From Gemmatimonadota bacterium (GTDB lineage: Bacteria > Latescibacterota > UBA2968): a stretch of DNA of 13,565 nt. The position numbers and the translations under genes were made by a program. Positions 7,007 to 13,565 of this stretch are shown here, piece by piece. A model generated the notes under the pieces. It worked only from the letters and a program-made list of their open reading frames with translations. It did not search any database and had not been told where the DNA came from. The stretch's first letter is position 1. The number at the start of each line of letters is the position of its first letter. The DNA lies in NCBI GenBank assembly GCA_002714465.1, contig PAXL01000056.1:121973-135537 (forward strand), written 5' to 3'.

Positions 7007-7840
7007 CTAAAAGCCGAGTGGCCTGAAGTCGACCTTGGGGTAGTATCGTGTGAATCGCAAGATGCGTTCACGCTGCTCCTCCGTAAGCTGCGTGTGCCCG
7101 CGGCCCTGCGTGCCAACGTTTCGGCGCGTGTCTGCGCCACGGGAATCCTGCACGGCAGCCACAATCTGGTCATCGGTGCGCTCGACCCCAGCGAAATCCA
7201 GAACCCGGCGCACGCACGCTTCGTGATCTTCCTTCAGATCCAGGTAGGTCATCCACAGAAACCGGCACAGACCCTGTTTCTCAGCGTAATACCAAGACGT
7301 GTAGAAATTGAAATACCACGGAATGACCAGATCGATCAGTGCATCAATCTGCTCTTCAGGTGACAGCGTATACACCGTCTCGTCGAAATACGCCCACGGC
7401 ATGATGTGGTGCTCTCGATACAGGTGATCCCTCAGGCTAATCACGGTATCGAACAGATCACGGATCAGGACGATAGGCATAATCCGGAACTGCCGGATGA
7501 TACTTAGGGTCGGGTGCGACGCCCGTGTATGCTGATGCGGCGTGAATATGTCGGTATCCGGATGCAGTGTTAGCGTACGGACATCGATCTCCTGCTCACG
7601 CCGATCGTAGCAATCTAGCAGCGGTACACGCGGCCAATCCAACGCACGCTCAAGCATCGCACCCAGCCAAGTGGAGCCGCTCTTTGGAGCGGCGATCAGC
7701 CACACGTGCTTTCGCGACGGCGAAACCGCTTTCGCGATTTCCTGATTCGTCATCGTGGAACCTGTCGAAACAGGTGCAGACATCCCGATACTTCCGGGAA
7801 GTCTAAGACCGCTCTTTGCATCATGCAGCAAGGTTGTCAC
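7007..7840 (-). CDS. PAPS-dependent sulfotransferase inside the flagellar operon
   Basis: The reading frame encodes up to 277 residues with the full cytosolic-type sulfotransferase signature. APKSGSTWL (residues 51-59) matches the 5'-phosphosulfate loop. IRDLFDTVIS (126-135, Arg127 and Ser135) matches the 3'-phosphate binding segment. RRNVGTQGRGHTQLTEEQ near the end resembles the family's RKG..G motif. His102 and His104 in TPHQHTR are candidates for the catalytic base. The enzyme would move sulfate from PAPS to a hydroxyl or amine. I see no signal peptide. The start is uncertain: GTG 7840 (weak AGGT site), ATG 7783 (GGAAG site) and ATG 7753 are all possible, and the conserved fold begins near residue 44. 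It lies between flgN and flgK, 21 bases before flgK, so a flagellar substrate is likely but unproven. A sugar on flagellin, FlgK or FlgL are the options. Confidence 0.9.
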   Translation of the reverse strand: MTTLLHDAKSGLRLPGSIGMSAPVSTGSTMTNQEIAKAVSPSRKHVWLIAAPKSGSTWLGAMLERALDWPRVPLLDCYDRREQEIDVRTLTLHPDTDIFTPHQHTRASHPTLSIIRQFRIMPIVLIRDLFDTVISLRDHLYREHHIMPWAYFDETVYTLSPEEQIDALIDLVIPWYFNFYTSWYYAEKQGLCRFLWMTYLDLKEDHEACVRRVLDFAGVERTDDQIVAAVQDSRGADTRRNVGTQGRGHTQLTEEQRERILRFTRYYPKVDFRPLGF

Positions 7841-7859
7841 GTTGACCTGCGTGGTGTTT

Positions 7860-7915
7860 GTCGGGCCGACCGGAGGAGACAGGGGTGGGTTAGTCTTTTC
7901 TCCGTTCGGCCCAAC
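7860..7915. repeat. Long imperfect inverted repeat between flgN and the sulfotransferase
   Basis: The arms GTCGGGCCGA (7860-7869) and TCGGCCCAAC (7906-7915) pair over ten positions with one G-U wobble. After a single mismatch CGGAG (7871-7875) pairs with CTCCG (7900-7904), and AGAC (7877-7880) pairs with GTCT (7893-7896) further in. A 12-base loop remains. No T-run follows on either strand, so it is not a standard terminator. It may be an RNA structure controlling the downstream genes or a REP-like element. Confidence 0.6.
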
Positions 7916-7917
7916 AG

Positions 7918-7935
7918 TCCCGATAGGGCTCGGGA
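7918..7935. repeat. Short hairpin after flgN
   Basis: TCCCGA (7918-7923) and TCGGGA (7930-7935) form a perfect six-pair stem around a six-base loop, 14 bases after the flgN stop and directly before the longer inverted repeat. It has no T-run. It could act as an mRNA stabiliser or processing signal. Confidence 0.4.
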
Positions 7936-7949
7936 TATTCGGTTTCGGC

Positions 7950-8492
7950 CTAGACGACCTGATTCAGGACTGCCCGACCGGTCGATTTGGACACTTTGCC
8001 CGTCTGCTTGTAGACACCTGCCTGCGGCCCCTCGCCCGTCAGAATCTGAAGGCTCTTGTCTACATACTTCATAGACTGGTTGATCAGCAGAGCATTGTGT
8101 CGGTTCGCGTTCTGGACCTTCTCGTGCATCCCGATCAGAGTCTCGCGCATCTCACCAAGCCGCTGCGACTCCGGTCCCTGAATCCGCTCAATCAACCGTT
8201 TGAGGGTTAGTTCAGAAGTGCTCTCACCCAGCTCCTCCGAGATCTCCGTGATCAGACGGACCCGTGTACGTTCCAGCGCACCCGCTTCCTCGGCGATCTC
8301 GCGCTGCCGCGCCACGGCCGCCTCGATACCTTCCAGATCGTGCATAACGAGGGCGCTCTGTTCACTCTCCATCGTGTCAAGAAGCTCTTGGAACGTCTCT
8401 ACTTCTTTCTTCACGATCTCCACCAACTGCAACATAGTCGAATCCACGACGGCCTCCATCTCTCCCCGCTGTGACTGGATTTGTGGCTCCAT
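7950..8492 (-). CDS. flgN: FlgN-type export chaperone for FlgK and FlgL
   Basis: The 180-residue protein is almost wholly alpha-helical. It shows the FlgN pattern of an N-terminal helix (LQLVEIVKKEVETFQELLDTMESEQSALVMHDLEGIEAAVARQREI, residues about 21-66) and a later helical hairpin. FlgN holds unfolded hook-associated proteins in the cytoplasm and passes them to the export gate. Its ATG overlaps the flgJ stop by one base (TGATG), so translation of the two genes is coupled. The ribosome site is G-rich and poor. Family identity rests on pattern, length and position ahead of flgK and flgL. FlgN proteins diverge strongly, so confidence is slightly lower than for the structural genes. Confidence 0.85.
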   Translation of the reverse strand: MEPQIQSQRGEMEAVVDSTMLQLVEIVKKEVETFQELLDTMESEQSALVMHDLEGIEAAVARQREIAEEAGALERTRVRLITEISEELGESTSELTLKRLIERIQGPESQRLGEMRETLIGMHEKVQNANRHNALLINQSMKYVDKSLQILTGEGPQAGVYKQTGKVSKSTGRAVLNQVV

Positions 8493-9025
8493 CAGAGGTT
8501 GCCCCCCGCCGATGCGACGGCCGCTTGATTAGCAGCCTCTATCTGAACCATAACCGTCCGCATCTTCCGCTCCATCGTCTCCTGAACGACGGTGGCGGAT
8601 TGCGTCGACTCGACCTGTACTGGCCCCTTGGCCTGGATGCCGGCGTTCCGGCTCATCTGCTGGTAGATCGTCTCAGCCAGACCAGTCGAGTTCGACTTCG
8701 CCATCACCTTGGCGTATTCCTCGTCCAACATCCCGGCGAACATCTCCTCACCGAGCCCACCGTTCATGATCCCTTCTTCCTTGTGGATTGAATTCCTCAC
8801 CTGCTTCAGCATCTGGAACAGGAAGACGGACTCAAACTCCTGGGCGGCCTCGCGGATCTTTTCATCCTGGCTCTTGACGCTTTCCGGCGATGTGAGCCTG
8901 CCGGCCTTCGCGTTCTCGACTTCGATAGCCTGCTTGCCGGGTCTCAGGGGAACCGTCAGTAACTTGCTCTTCGACTGACCGAGGGCGATTCCCCACGCGT
9001 CTGTTCCGGGTATGTTGAGGTCCAT
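8492..9025 (-). CDS. flgJ: FlgJ-like rod-binding protein without a hydrolase domain
   Basis: The 177-residue product carries the FlgJ N-terminal rod-binding domain. AAQEFESVFLFQMLKQVRNSI (residues about 59-79) is followed by NGGLGEEMFAGMLDEEYAKVMAKSNSTGLAETIYQQM (about 88-124). In enteric bacteria FlgJ caps the growing rod and has a C-terminal peptidoglycan hydrolase; here only about 50 residues follow, and they show no hydrolase features. Single-domain FlgJ is common outside the beta- and gammaproteobacteria, where a separate hydrolase opens the wall. The start is ATG 9025 behind AGGA. The gene lies 35 bases after flgI and overlaps flgN by one base. Confidence 0.9.
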   Translation of the reverse strand: MDLNIPGTDAWGIALGQSKSKLLTVPLRPGKQAIEVENAKAGRLTSPESVKSQDEKIREAAQEFESVFLFQMLKQVRNSIHKEEGIMNGGLGEEMFAGMLDEEYAKVMAKSNSTGLAETIYQQMSRNAGIQAKGPVQVESTQSATVVQETMERKMRTVMVQIEAANQAAVASAGGNL

Positions 9026-9037
9026 AGTATCCTGACG

Positions 9038-9053
9038 TCCCGCGTGAGCGGGA
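9038..9053. repeat. Hairpin between flgI and flgJ
   Basis: TCCCGC (9038-9043) and GCGGGA (9048-9053) form a perfect six-pair stem with a four-base loop in the 35-base gap. It is not followed by a T-run. It may trim or stabilise the mRNA between the ring gene and the rod-cap gene. Confidence 0.45.
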
Positions 9054-9060
9054 TTCCTAC

Positions 9061-10209
9061 CTAGATGATGATCAATTCGCTCTTCAGCGCACCTGCTCGC
9101 TTGAGCGCCTGGAAAATCGCGATGATATCTCTCGGGGTGACCTTTAGTGCGTTCAGCGCCTTCGCCACGTCGCTCACGTTGCTCGCAGGCGGCAGCGCTA
9201 GGACGCGAGGCTTTTCCTCGTCAACCTCCACCGCTCCACCGAGCTGCAGCTGGGCCTGCGGTCCGCCGGGTGCGCCGGCTTCTGCCGTGATCTCCGGTCC
9301 GATCGAAATACTCAAACTGCCGTGGGCGATCGCGACCTCCGAGATCATCACGTTTTCGCCTGCAACGATCGTACCGGTCCGCTCGTTCACCACAACGCGT
9401 GCATTTAGATCAGGGATGACCTTAACCGCTTCTAGCTTCGCGAGAAACTCGATAAAGTCACCCGGTGCTTGACTATCCCGTGGAACGTTCACGTTGATCG
9501 TGCCTGCGTCCAGGGCAAAAGCGATCGGTAGACCGAAACGACCGTCGATCGCGTGGGCCAGCCTTGCGGCCGTCGTGAAGTCAGGATCTCGAATCGTGAC
9601 CGTGATGGATGTAGACAGCTCCCCCGCAGGTGCAATCTCCTGCTGAACGATCGCCCCGTTCGGAATGCGTCCCACGACGGGATGATTCTTCGAAACCGAT
9701 GCGCCTCCGCCTCCCTCGACGTTGAAGCCACCGATCGAAACGGGACCCTGTGCGATCGCGACGATCGGGCCGCCCGGTGGATCCGCCTGGAGCGGTGTCA
9801 TCAGCAGGATGCCCCCTTGCAAACTCGCCGCGTCACCGAGTGACGAAACGGTCACATCGATCCGTGAACCTGGACGGTTTGTCAGAGTCAACCGGGCTGT
9901 CACCATTACCGATGCGGCGTTCTTAGCTCTGATCGTCTGGGGGTCGACCTCAACACCCATGTTCCGCATTAAATTCGCAAGACTCTGCACGGTGAAGGGT
10001 GCGCCTCGTCCATCACCGTTTCCTTCCAGACCCGTGACAAGACCGTATCCAATCAACTGAACGTCCTGAACGGTCTGAATCGCCCCGATGTCCTTCAGCC
10101 GAACCGATTGCGGCTCGAAGTAAGGCATCGACTGCGCCTCGATGCCTTTCCCGAAAAGCACTGAAGCGGCAGTCAATGCGATTGAAATTGTGCGTATAGA
10201 AACAACCAA
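9061..10209 (-). CDS. flgI: Flagellar P-ring protein FlgI
   Basis: The 382-residue protein matches FlgI throughout. It has SVRLKDIGAIQTVQDVQLIGYGLVTGLEGNGDG (residues about 36-68), then TVQSLANLMRNMGVEVDP, the VTVSSLGDAASLQGGILLMTPL block, and the C-terminal VSDVAKALNALKVTPRDIIAIFQALKRAGAL. A signal peptide covers about residues 1-27 and ends at IEAQS, as expected for a Sec-exported periplasmic ring protein. TTG 10209 is the first usable start after the in-frame TGA at 10258-10260, with a weak GAGAG ribosome site. P-ring assembly around the rod in the peptidoglycan needs FlgA, encoded two genes upstream. Confidence 0.97.
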   Translation of the reverse strand: MVVSIRTISIALTAASVLFGKGIEAQSMPYFEPQSVRLKDIGAIQTVQDVQLIGYGLVTGLEGNGDGRGAPFTVQSLANLMRNMGVEVDPQTIRAKNAASVMVTARLTLTNRPGSRIDVTVSSLGDAASLQGGILLMTPLQADPPGGPIVAIAQGPVSIGGFNVEGGGGASVSKNHPVVGRIPNGAIVQQEIAPAGELSTSITVTIRDPDFTTAARLAHAIDGRFGLPIAFALDAGTINVNVPRDSQAPGDFIEFLAKLEAVKVIPDLNARVVVNERTGTIVAGENVMISEVAIAHGSLSISIGPEITAEAGAPGGPQAQLQLGGAVEVDEEKPRVLALPPASNVSDVAKALNALKVTPRDIIAIFQALKRAGALKSELIII

Positions 10210-10222
10210 GTTTTCTCTCAGT

Positions 10223-10244
10223 TCTCCGGGCTTCCGCCCGAAAA
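10223..10244 (-). promoter_or_regulatory. Hairpin with GGAA loop upstream of flgI
   Basis: In the transcript CGGGC pairs with GCCCG around a GGAA loop, and the stem can extend by four U-A and U-G pairs. It ends 13 bases before the TTG start and buries a GGAG. GGA in a loop is the preferred CsrA target, so CsrA control or simple occlusion of the ribosome site is possible. Confidence 0.35.
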
Positions 10245-10294
10245 GGCACTTAGTGTGTCAGCTCGCCGTCGCACTCTATACGACGACGCAAAAC

Positions 10295-10882
10295 CTAGAA
10301 TAGCCAGTTGACAAATCGAATAAGGAAGCCCGGTCGCGCCCCCTCAGTCAGCACACCCTTGCCCTTGTAGGAAACCTGAAGATTGGCGACTCGGAACGAC
10401 TCAACGATGTTCGATGCCGGGAGGATATATGGATTAATCGACCCGGAGAGGTAGATCACTTCGCTCTCTCCGTTTATGTCGATCACACGGCTACCTTCGA
10501 TCACCAGATCACCGTTCGGACGAACATCGACGACATGGACTGATACGCGCGCTTGGATCGACTGGCTTCGAGACGTGGTTCCTTCACCTTCATACTCGTT
10601 CGAAGCGCTACCTGTGAGGCCGAACCCGGGGATCTTGAGACCGCCAGGACTCGTCCAATTCAAGGCAGCTTCCTTCTCGGTATCGAGGAGCGACGTATTG
10701 GTGGCGGATGTCGACTCCATCACGAGGATGGTCAGAATGTCACCCACTTTGCTCGCGCGGGGTGCACGTCTATCTTCGAACATCGACGTGGATTCATCAG
10801 TACCCGGCCGACCAAACAGGCTCTGACTCGACACCGGGAACGTCATAACGCTCAAGAGGATTGCAATTACTGTGGTCTTCAT
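10295..10882 (-). CDS. flgH: Flagellar L-ring protein FlgH
   Basis: The 195-residue product has the FlgH core: SMFEDRRAPRASKVGDILTILVMESTSATN (residues about 33-62), an RVSVHVVDVRPNGDLVIEGSRVIDINGESEVIYLSGSINP block, and the closing VLTEGARPGFLIRFVNWLF. FlgH forms the outer-membrane bushing around the rod. The N-terminus MKTTVIAILLSVMTFPVSSQS is a signal peptide, but it has no lipobox and the protein contains no cysteine, so the usual lipid anchor is absent. The start is ATG 10882, 41 bases after flgA, behind a weak AGAGAG site. No alternative upstream start codon that would add a lipobox was found. Confidence 0.95.
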   Translation of the reverse strand: MKTTVIAILLSVMTFPVSSQSLFGRPGTDESTSMFEDRRAPRASKVGDILTILVMESTSATNTSLLDTEKEAALNWTSPGGLKIPGFGLTGSASNEYEGEGTTSRSQSIQARVSVHVVDVRPNGDLVIEGSRVIDINGESEVIYLSGSINPYILPASNIVESFRVANLQVSYKGKGVLTEGARPGFLIRFVNWLF

Positions 10883-10923
10883 CGATCTCTCTAGTCCCTC
10901 AGAATGATCAGGTGATCCGATAC

Positions 10924-11640
10924 CTAGAATGCAACGCGGACTCGGCCCGGCTCGACGACTTCGGCCAGGAGCTTCTCGCGTGAAGAGGAGTTTTGTACGA
11001 CGATCTTCTCCCCGACGATCCCGTTCTGCGAAGCGATACCGTCTGCGCTAGCCCGGATGCCACCTACCTGAACTTCGATCAGAACTCTATCACCGCGGCT
11101 TACATCAGGAATCTGTTCGATGAACCGCGGATCGATGTGGCGCCCGAAGGGGATACGCATCTTGGCTCGCTTGCCTTCGAGTTCGGCCAGGCTGTTCACA
11201 TATCGGCCAAGGATTGTAGTCACGGGTCGGCGCTCGATCGAGAAAGCCTCGGAGGCGAGCTGTTCCCCCCGCTGGATTGGACGCGATGCGACCAGAACGT
11301 GGTCGTAGTATTTCACGTTTGCCACGATCGGGAACGTCTCAACCACGACGGGTCCACGTGTCACTTCTAGCAGAACCGGAATCATCCTACCGTTGCTCCG
11401 TCGCGAAGAAGGCACGACGTTCAGTTCAACCTGACCGATACCGCTGATCGCGATCGGTCCCCGTCTGCGAACGTCGACTTCGATATCACCCTCGAAGTCA
11501 GCGAGCATGTCCGTCACGTAGTCCTTGACCGTCGTGTGAACATCCTTCTCCGAAACAGTCACATCAGCAATCCCCTCACCCACAATTATCAGCCCCACAA
11601 ACAGGAACATCAGAAGCATATAGCCGATCGTGCGTCGCAT
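10924..11640 (-). CDS. flgA: FlgA, P-ring assembly chaperone
   Basis: The 238-residue protein opens with a hydrophobic signal segment (YMLLMFLFVGLIIVGEGIA, residues about 7-25). A poorly conserved N-terminal domain follows, then a SAF-type domain from about residue 115, with VASRPIQRGEQLASEAFSIERR. It ends with the C-terminal FlgA signature (GIVGEKIVVQNSSSREKLLAEVVEPGRVRVAF). FlgA works in the periplasm, holding FlgI until it joins the ring. The start is ATG 11640 with a weak AGAAGA site; Met8 is an alternative. The gene follows flgG by 64 bases and precedes flgH and flgI, its functional partners. Confidence 0.93.
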   Translation of the reverse strand: MRRTIGYMLLMFLFVGLIIVGEGIADVTVSEKDVHTTVKDYVTDMLADFEGDIEVDVRRRGPIAISGIGQVELNVVPSSRRSNGRMIPVLLEVTRGPVVVETFPIVANVKYYDHVLVASRPIQRGEQLASEAFSIERRPVTTILGRYVNSLAELEGKRAKMRIPFGRHIDPRFIEQIPDVSRGDRVLIEVQVGGIRASADGIASQNGIVGEKIVVQNSSSREKLLAEVVEPGRVRVAF

Positions 11641-11704
11641 TTGGTCTTCTTTGCTTGTTAGAGCTTCGTTAGGCTGCGTTTACGCAAGCAGAGACGGTCC
11701 ACTC
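11641..11704 (-). other. Gap between flgG and flgA with a small hairpin
   Basis: The spacer carries TGCGT/ACGCA around a two-base centre (11675-11686), which can extend to GCT/AGC with one bulge. The ten-base core GCGTTTACGC also occurs, in the opposite orientation, in the leader of the glycosyltransferase fusion (3139-3148). I see no promoter here. Confidence 0.3.
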
Positions 11705-12508
11705 CTACCCTGCGATATTGTTCGTGGCCTGCATCATCTCGTCGCTGGATCGAACGGCCCGTGCGTTTACCTCGTATGTACGTTGAGCCATGATCATGTT
11801 CACAAGCTCGTCGACAACGCTGACGTTCGAGAGCTCAAGGAAGCCCTGAGAGACGCGGCCAAAGCCTTCCGTGTTCGGCTGACCGGTGATTGGGGCGCCG
11901 GAGGCCTCTGTTTCGAAGAAAAGGTTGCGACCGATGCTGCGGAGACCGGCCGGGTTAATAAACTTCGCCAGTTCGAGCGTACCGACGTTCGTGGCCGCCG
12001 TCGCGCCAGCCTGCAGAACCTCTACGTTCCCGTCTGCGGAAACGTTCACGCTCACCGCGTCAGCCGAAATGTTGATAGGCGGGTCAAGTGCAAAGCCGTC
12101 GGACGTCACGACCTGCCCTTCGGATGAAAGCTTGAAAGCTCCGTCACGCGTGTATGCTGTCGTACCATCGGGCAGCGTGATCTGGAAGAACCCGTCGCCA
12201 TTGATGCCCTCGTTCTCGATCGCGATGTCGAGCGGGTTGTTCGTTGCGGTAACCTGGCCCTGCTCGAAGCTTCGGTTCGTCGCCACGACGCGTGTCCCGT
12301 ATCCGATCTGGATCTCGACCGGAACGAGCGCGCCTTGTGCAGCAGACGTGCCGGCTGTCCGGATTGACTGATACAGCAGATCCTGGAACTCGGCTTTGCT
12401 CTTCTTGAAGCCCGTCGTGTTCACGTTGGCCAGGTTATTCGAGATGTTGTCGATGTTCAGCTGTTGGGCGACCATTCCAGTCGCTGCGGTGCGAAGTGCT
12501 CTGGACAC
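11705..12508 (-). CDS. flgG: Distal rod protein FlgG
   Basis: The 267-residue product is a clear FlgG. Its N-terminus LRTAATGMVAQQLNIDNISNNLANVNTTGFKKSKAEFQDLLYQ has the rod motif and the FlgG-specific stretch that follows. IQIGYGTRVVATNRSFEQGQ and GDGFFQITLPDGTTAYTRDGAF lie in the middle, and the C-terminus LSNVSVVDELVNMIMAQRTYEVNARAVRSSDEMMQ is typical. FlgG polymerises into the distal rod inside the P and L rings. It starts at GTG 12508 behind a perfect AGGAGG (12521-12516), the strongest ribosome site in the operon, which fits the many copies needed. It follows flgF by 86 bases. Confidence 0.97.
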   Translation of the reverse strand: MSRALRTAATGMVAQQLNIDNISNNLANVNTTGFKKSKAEFQDLLYQSIRTAGTSAAQGALVPVEIQIGYGTRVVATNRSFEQGQVTATNNPLDIAIENEGINGDGFFQITLPDGTTAYTRDGAFKLSSEGQVVTSDGFALDPPINISADAVSVNVSADGNVEVLQAGATAATNVGTLELAKFINPAGLRSIGRNLFFETEASGAPITGQPNTEGFGRVSQGFLELSNVSVVDELVNMIMAQRTYEVNARAVRSSDEMMQATNNIAG

Positions 12509-12594
12509 AGGATTACCTCCTGCCTAGGGGGAAGTGGGCTGTGGGATGGAGTCTCATTTCGTATGCGTTCTCAGGTTTAGCCTGCGATCGCCTA

Positions 12595-13365
12595 TTAGAC
12601 ACGGATGCTGCCTACGTCGTTCACGGCGCGACCCAGTGTCTCGCTCTGGATACGGATCGCTCGCTGGTCGGCTTCGAAGGCTCTGAAGACCTCCAGCATA
12701 TCGACCATCTCCGTGATGGGGTTGACGTTGGACTCTTCAAGGAAGCCCTGTGAGATCTTTATGTCCGCTGTCTTCGGGACACGATTCACACCAGGCTTAG
12801 GGAAGTAGAACCCGTTCGGCTTGCGCTCAAGGCGCGTCACGCCGTCCGGATCCTGGTAGAGACCGTCTGCATCTTTCTCAAAATCGTGGATGGCAAGGGT
12901 GGCCTTGAGAACGCCGTCCTCGTGGATTTCGCCATCCTCGTTCACGACAAAATCGTCACCCTCAACGATGATCTCACTGCCCCGATCGTCGAGGACCGCG
13001 TGACCGAGGTTGGTCACAAGCTTACCCTCGTTGGTAACCGAGAACTCTCCGTTCCGGGTGTATACGTCACCTTGCGGCGTCCGAACCTGAAAAAAGCCGG
13101 GGCCGTGGATAGCAACGTGTCGCGGGTCGTTTGTCTGGCGCAGATGGCCCTGGTCGAAGTCGATAAAGGCACCGGCAATCCGGTCTTCTCTCCAGGCCGG
13201 ATGCGCACCTGATCCTTTCCGGCGGGCCTCTCCCATTTCTCGGAGGAACAGCCCGTCCCGCTTGAAACCGGTCACCTCGGAGTTCGCGATGTTGTTCGCG
13301 ATCACGTCCTGACGTGACGAACGGTTCAGCATGCTGATACCGGAATCCTGAAGTCCTTGAATCAT
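12595..13365 (-). CDS. flgF: Proximal rod protein FlgF
   Basis: The start is set at ATG 13365, giving 256 residues beginning MIQGLQDSGISMLNRSSRQDVIANNIANSEVTGFKRDG, the standard rod-protein N-terminus. A longer frame open to 13455 is rejected because its first codon overlaps the sigma-54 promoter. The middle has GPGFFQVRTPQGDVYTRNGEFSV and the C-terminus is QGFLEESNVNPITEMVDMLEVFRAFEADQRAIR. The pairing with a clear FlgG downstream makes FlgF the best name. It is exported through the flagellar apparatus and has no cleaved signal. The ribosome site is weak (a GGA nine bases upstream). It is the first gene of the operon. Confidence 0.93.
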   Translation of the reverse strand: MIQGLQDSGISMLNRSSRQDVIANNIANSEVTGFKRDGLFLREMGEARRKGSGAHPAWREDRIAGAFIDFDQGHLRQTNDPRHVAIHGPGFFQVRTPQGDVYTRNGEFSVTNEGKLVTNLGHAVLDDRGSEIIVEGDDFVVNEDGEIHEDGVLKATLAIHDFEKDADGLYQDPDGVTRLERKPNGFYFPKPGVNRVPKTADIKISQGFLEESNVNPITEMVDMLEVFRAFEADQRAIRIQSETLGRAVNDVGSIRV

Positions 13366-13393
13366 CGTTTGTCCATTACTAAGGGGTGGGGCG

Positions 13394-13412
13394 AACGGGC
13401 TAGGGACCCGTT
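13394..13412 (-). promoter_or_regulatory. Hairpin in the flgF leader
   Basis: AACGGG (13394-13399) pairs with CCCGTT (13407-13412). A competing stem can form between CGAACG (13392-13397) and CGTTCG (13418-13423), and the two exclude each other. The element lies in the roughly 75-base leader expected from the sigma-54 promoter. Regulation by it is speculative. Confidence 0.3.
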
Positions 13413-13450
13413 GCCTTCGTTCGATGACGCGATTAGTCGAAAGGTGTGAG

Positions 13451-13466
13451 AGCAAGGCCTATGCCA
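13451..13466 (-). promoter_or_regulatory. Sigma-54 promoter for the flgF operon
   Basis: The minus strand reads TGGCAT-N5-TTGCT, with GG and GC at the spacing required for the -24 and -12 elements. It matches the TGGCAC-N5-TTGCW consensus at all but one position. Transcription would start near 13440, about 75 bases before the flgF ATG. An AT-rich segment lies upstream, as expected for activator-dependent promoters. Confidence 0.8.
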
Positions 13467-13508
13467 CGTCTCTACCCCTACACGAAACATGGCGCATATG
13501 TATGTTTT

Positions 13509-13520
13509 TAAATGCATTTA
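13509..13520. promoter_or_regulatory. 12-base perfect palindrome upstream of the sigma-54 promoter
   Basis: TAAATGCATTTA is a perfect palindrome 43 bases upstream of the -24 element, in an AT-rich stretch (about 13496-13535). It could be a binding site for a dimeric activator such as a FleQ- or FlrC-type enhancer-binding protein, or lie within a bending site. There is no direct evidence of which. Confidence 0.35.
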
Positions 13521-13565
13521 CACCGAATTAAAGAACCATAAAATCCGCCGCGGAACGGAGATCTT

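Noticed and set aside
13366..13455. Upstream extension of flgF by 30 residues
   Set aside because: The first codon overlaps the sigma-54 -12 element, the predicted transcript starts downstream of it, and the extension (rich in Arg and Pro) does not resemble a rod-protein N-terminus.

Overview
The window is one minus-strand flagellar locus, read from right to left. Genes for both the P ring (flgI) and the L ring (flgH) mean a Gram-negative envelope. A fliW-csrA pair, a FlgJ with no hydrolase domain and candidate sigma-54, sigma-70 and sigma-28 promoters suggest a flagellated bacterium outside the enteric gammaproteobacteria. The phylum cannot be fixed from the sequence. GC content is moderate, and GTG or TTG start codons are common (flgG, flgI, flgK, fliW, csrA and probably the sulfotransferase).

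Layout in transcription order: AT-rich promoter region with a sigma-54 site (13451-13565); flgF and flgG (distal rod); flgA, flgH and flgI (P-ring chaperone, L ring, P ring); flgJ (rod-binding domain only); flgN (export chaperone); a PAPS-type sulfotransferase; flgK and flgL (hook-filament junction); fliW and csrA (flagellin homeostasis switch); a 352-base spacer with a sigma-28-like promoter and a structured leader; and a very large gene (3100 to beyond base 1) fusing a GT4-type glycosyltransferase, a SAM methyltransferase and a CgeB-like glycosyltransferase.

How the genes fit together: the sigma-54 site would start the rod and ring genes. A near-consensus sigma-70 promoter between flgK and flgL could separately supply flgL-fliW-csrA. 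The sigma-28-like site would bring in the glycosyltransferase fusion with the late, flagellin-class genes. FliW and CsrA probably link flagellin level to translation.

The least ordinary content is the decoration machinery. The sulfotransferase gene lies 21 bases ahead of flgK inside the structural operon, and the GT-methyltransferase-GT fusion follows csrA. Together they suggest a filament or junction glycan that is methylated and sulfated. This is inference from gene position and motifs, and no substrate is shown by the sequence. I saw no tRNA, rRNA, insertion sequence, CRISPR array or plus-strand gene.
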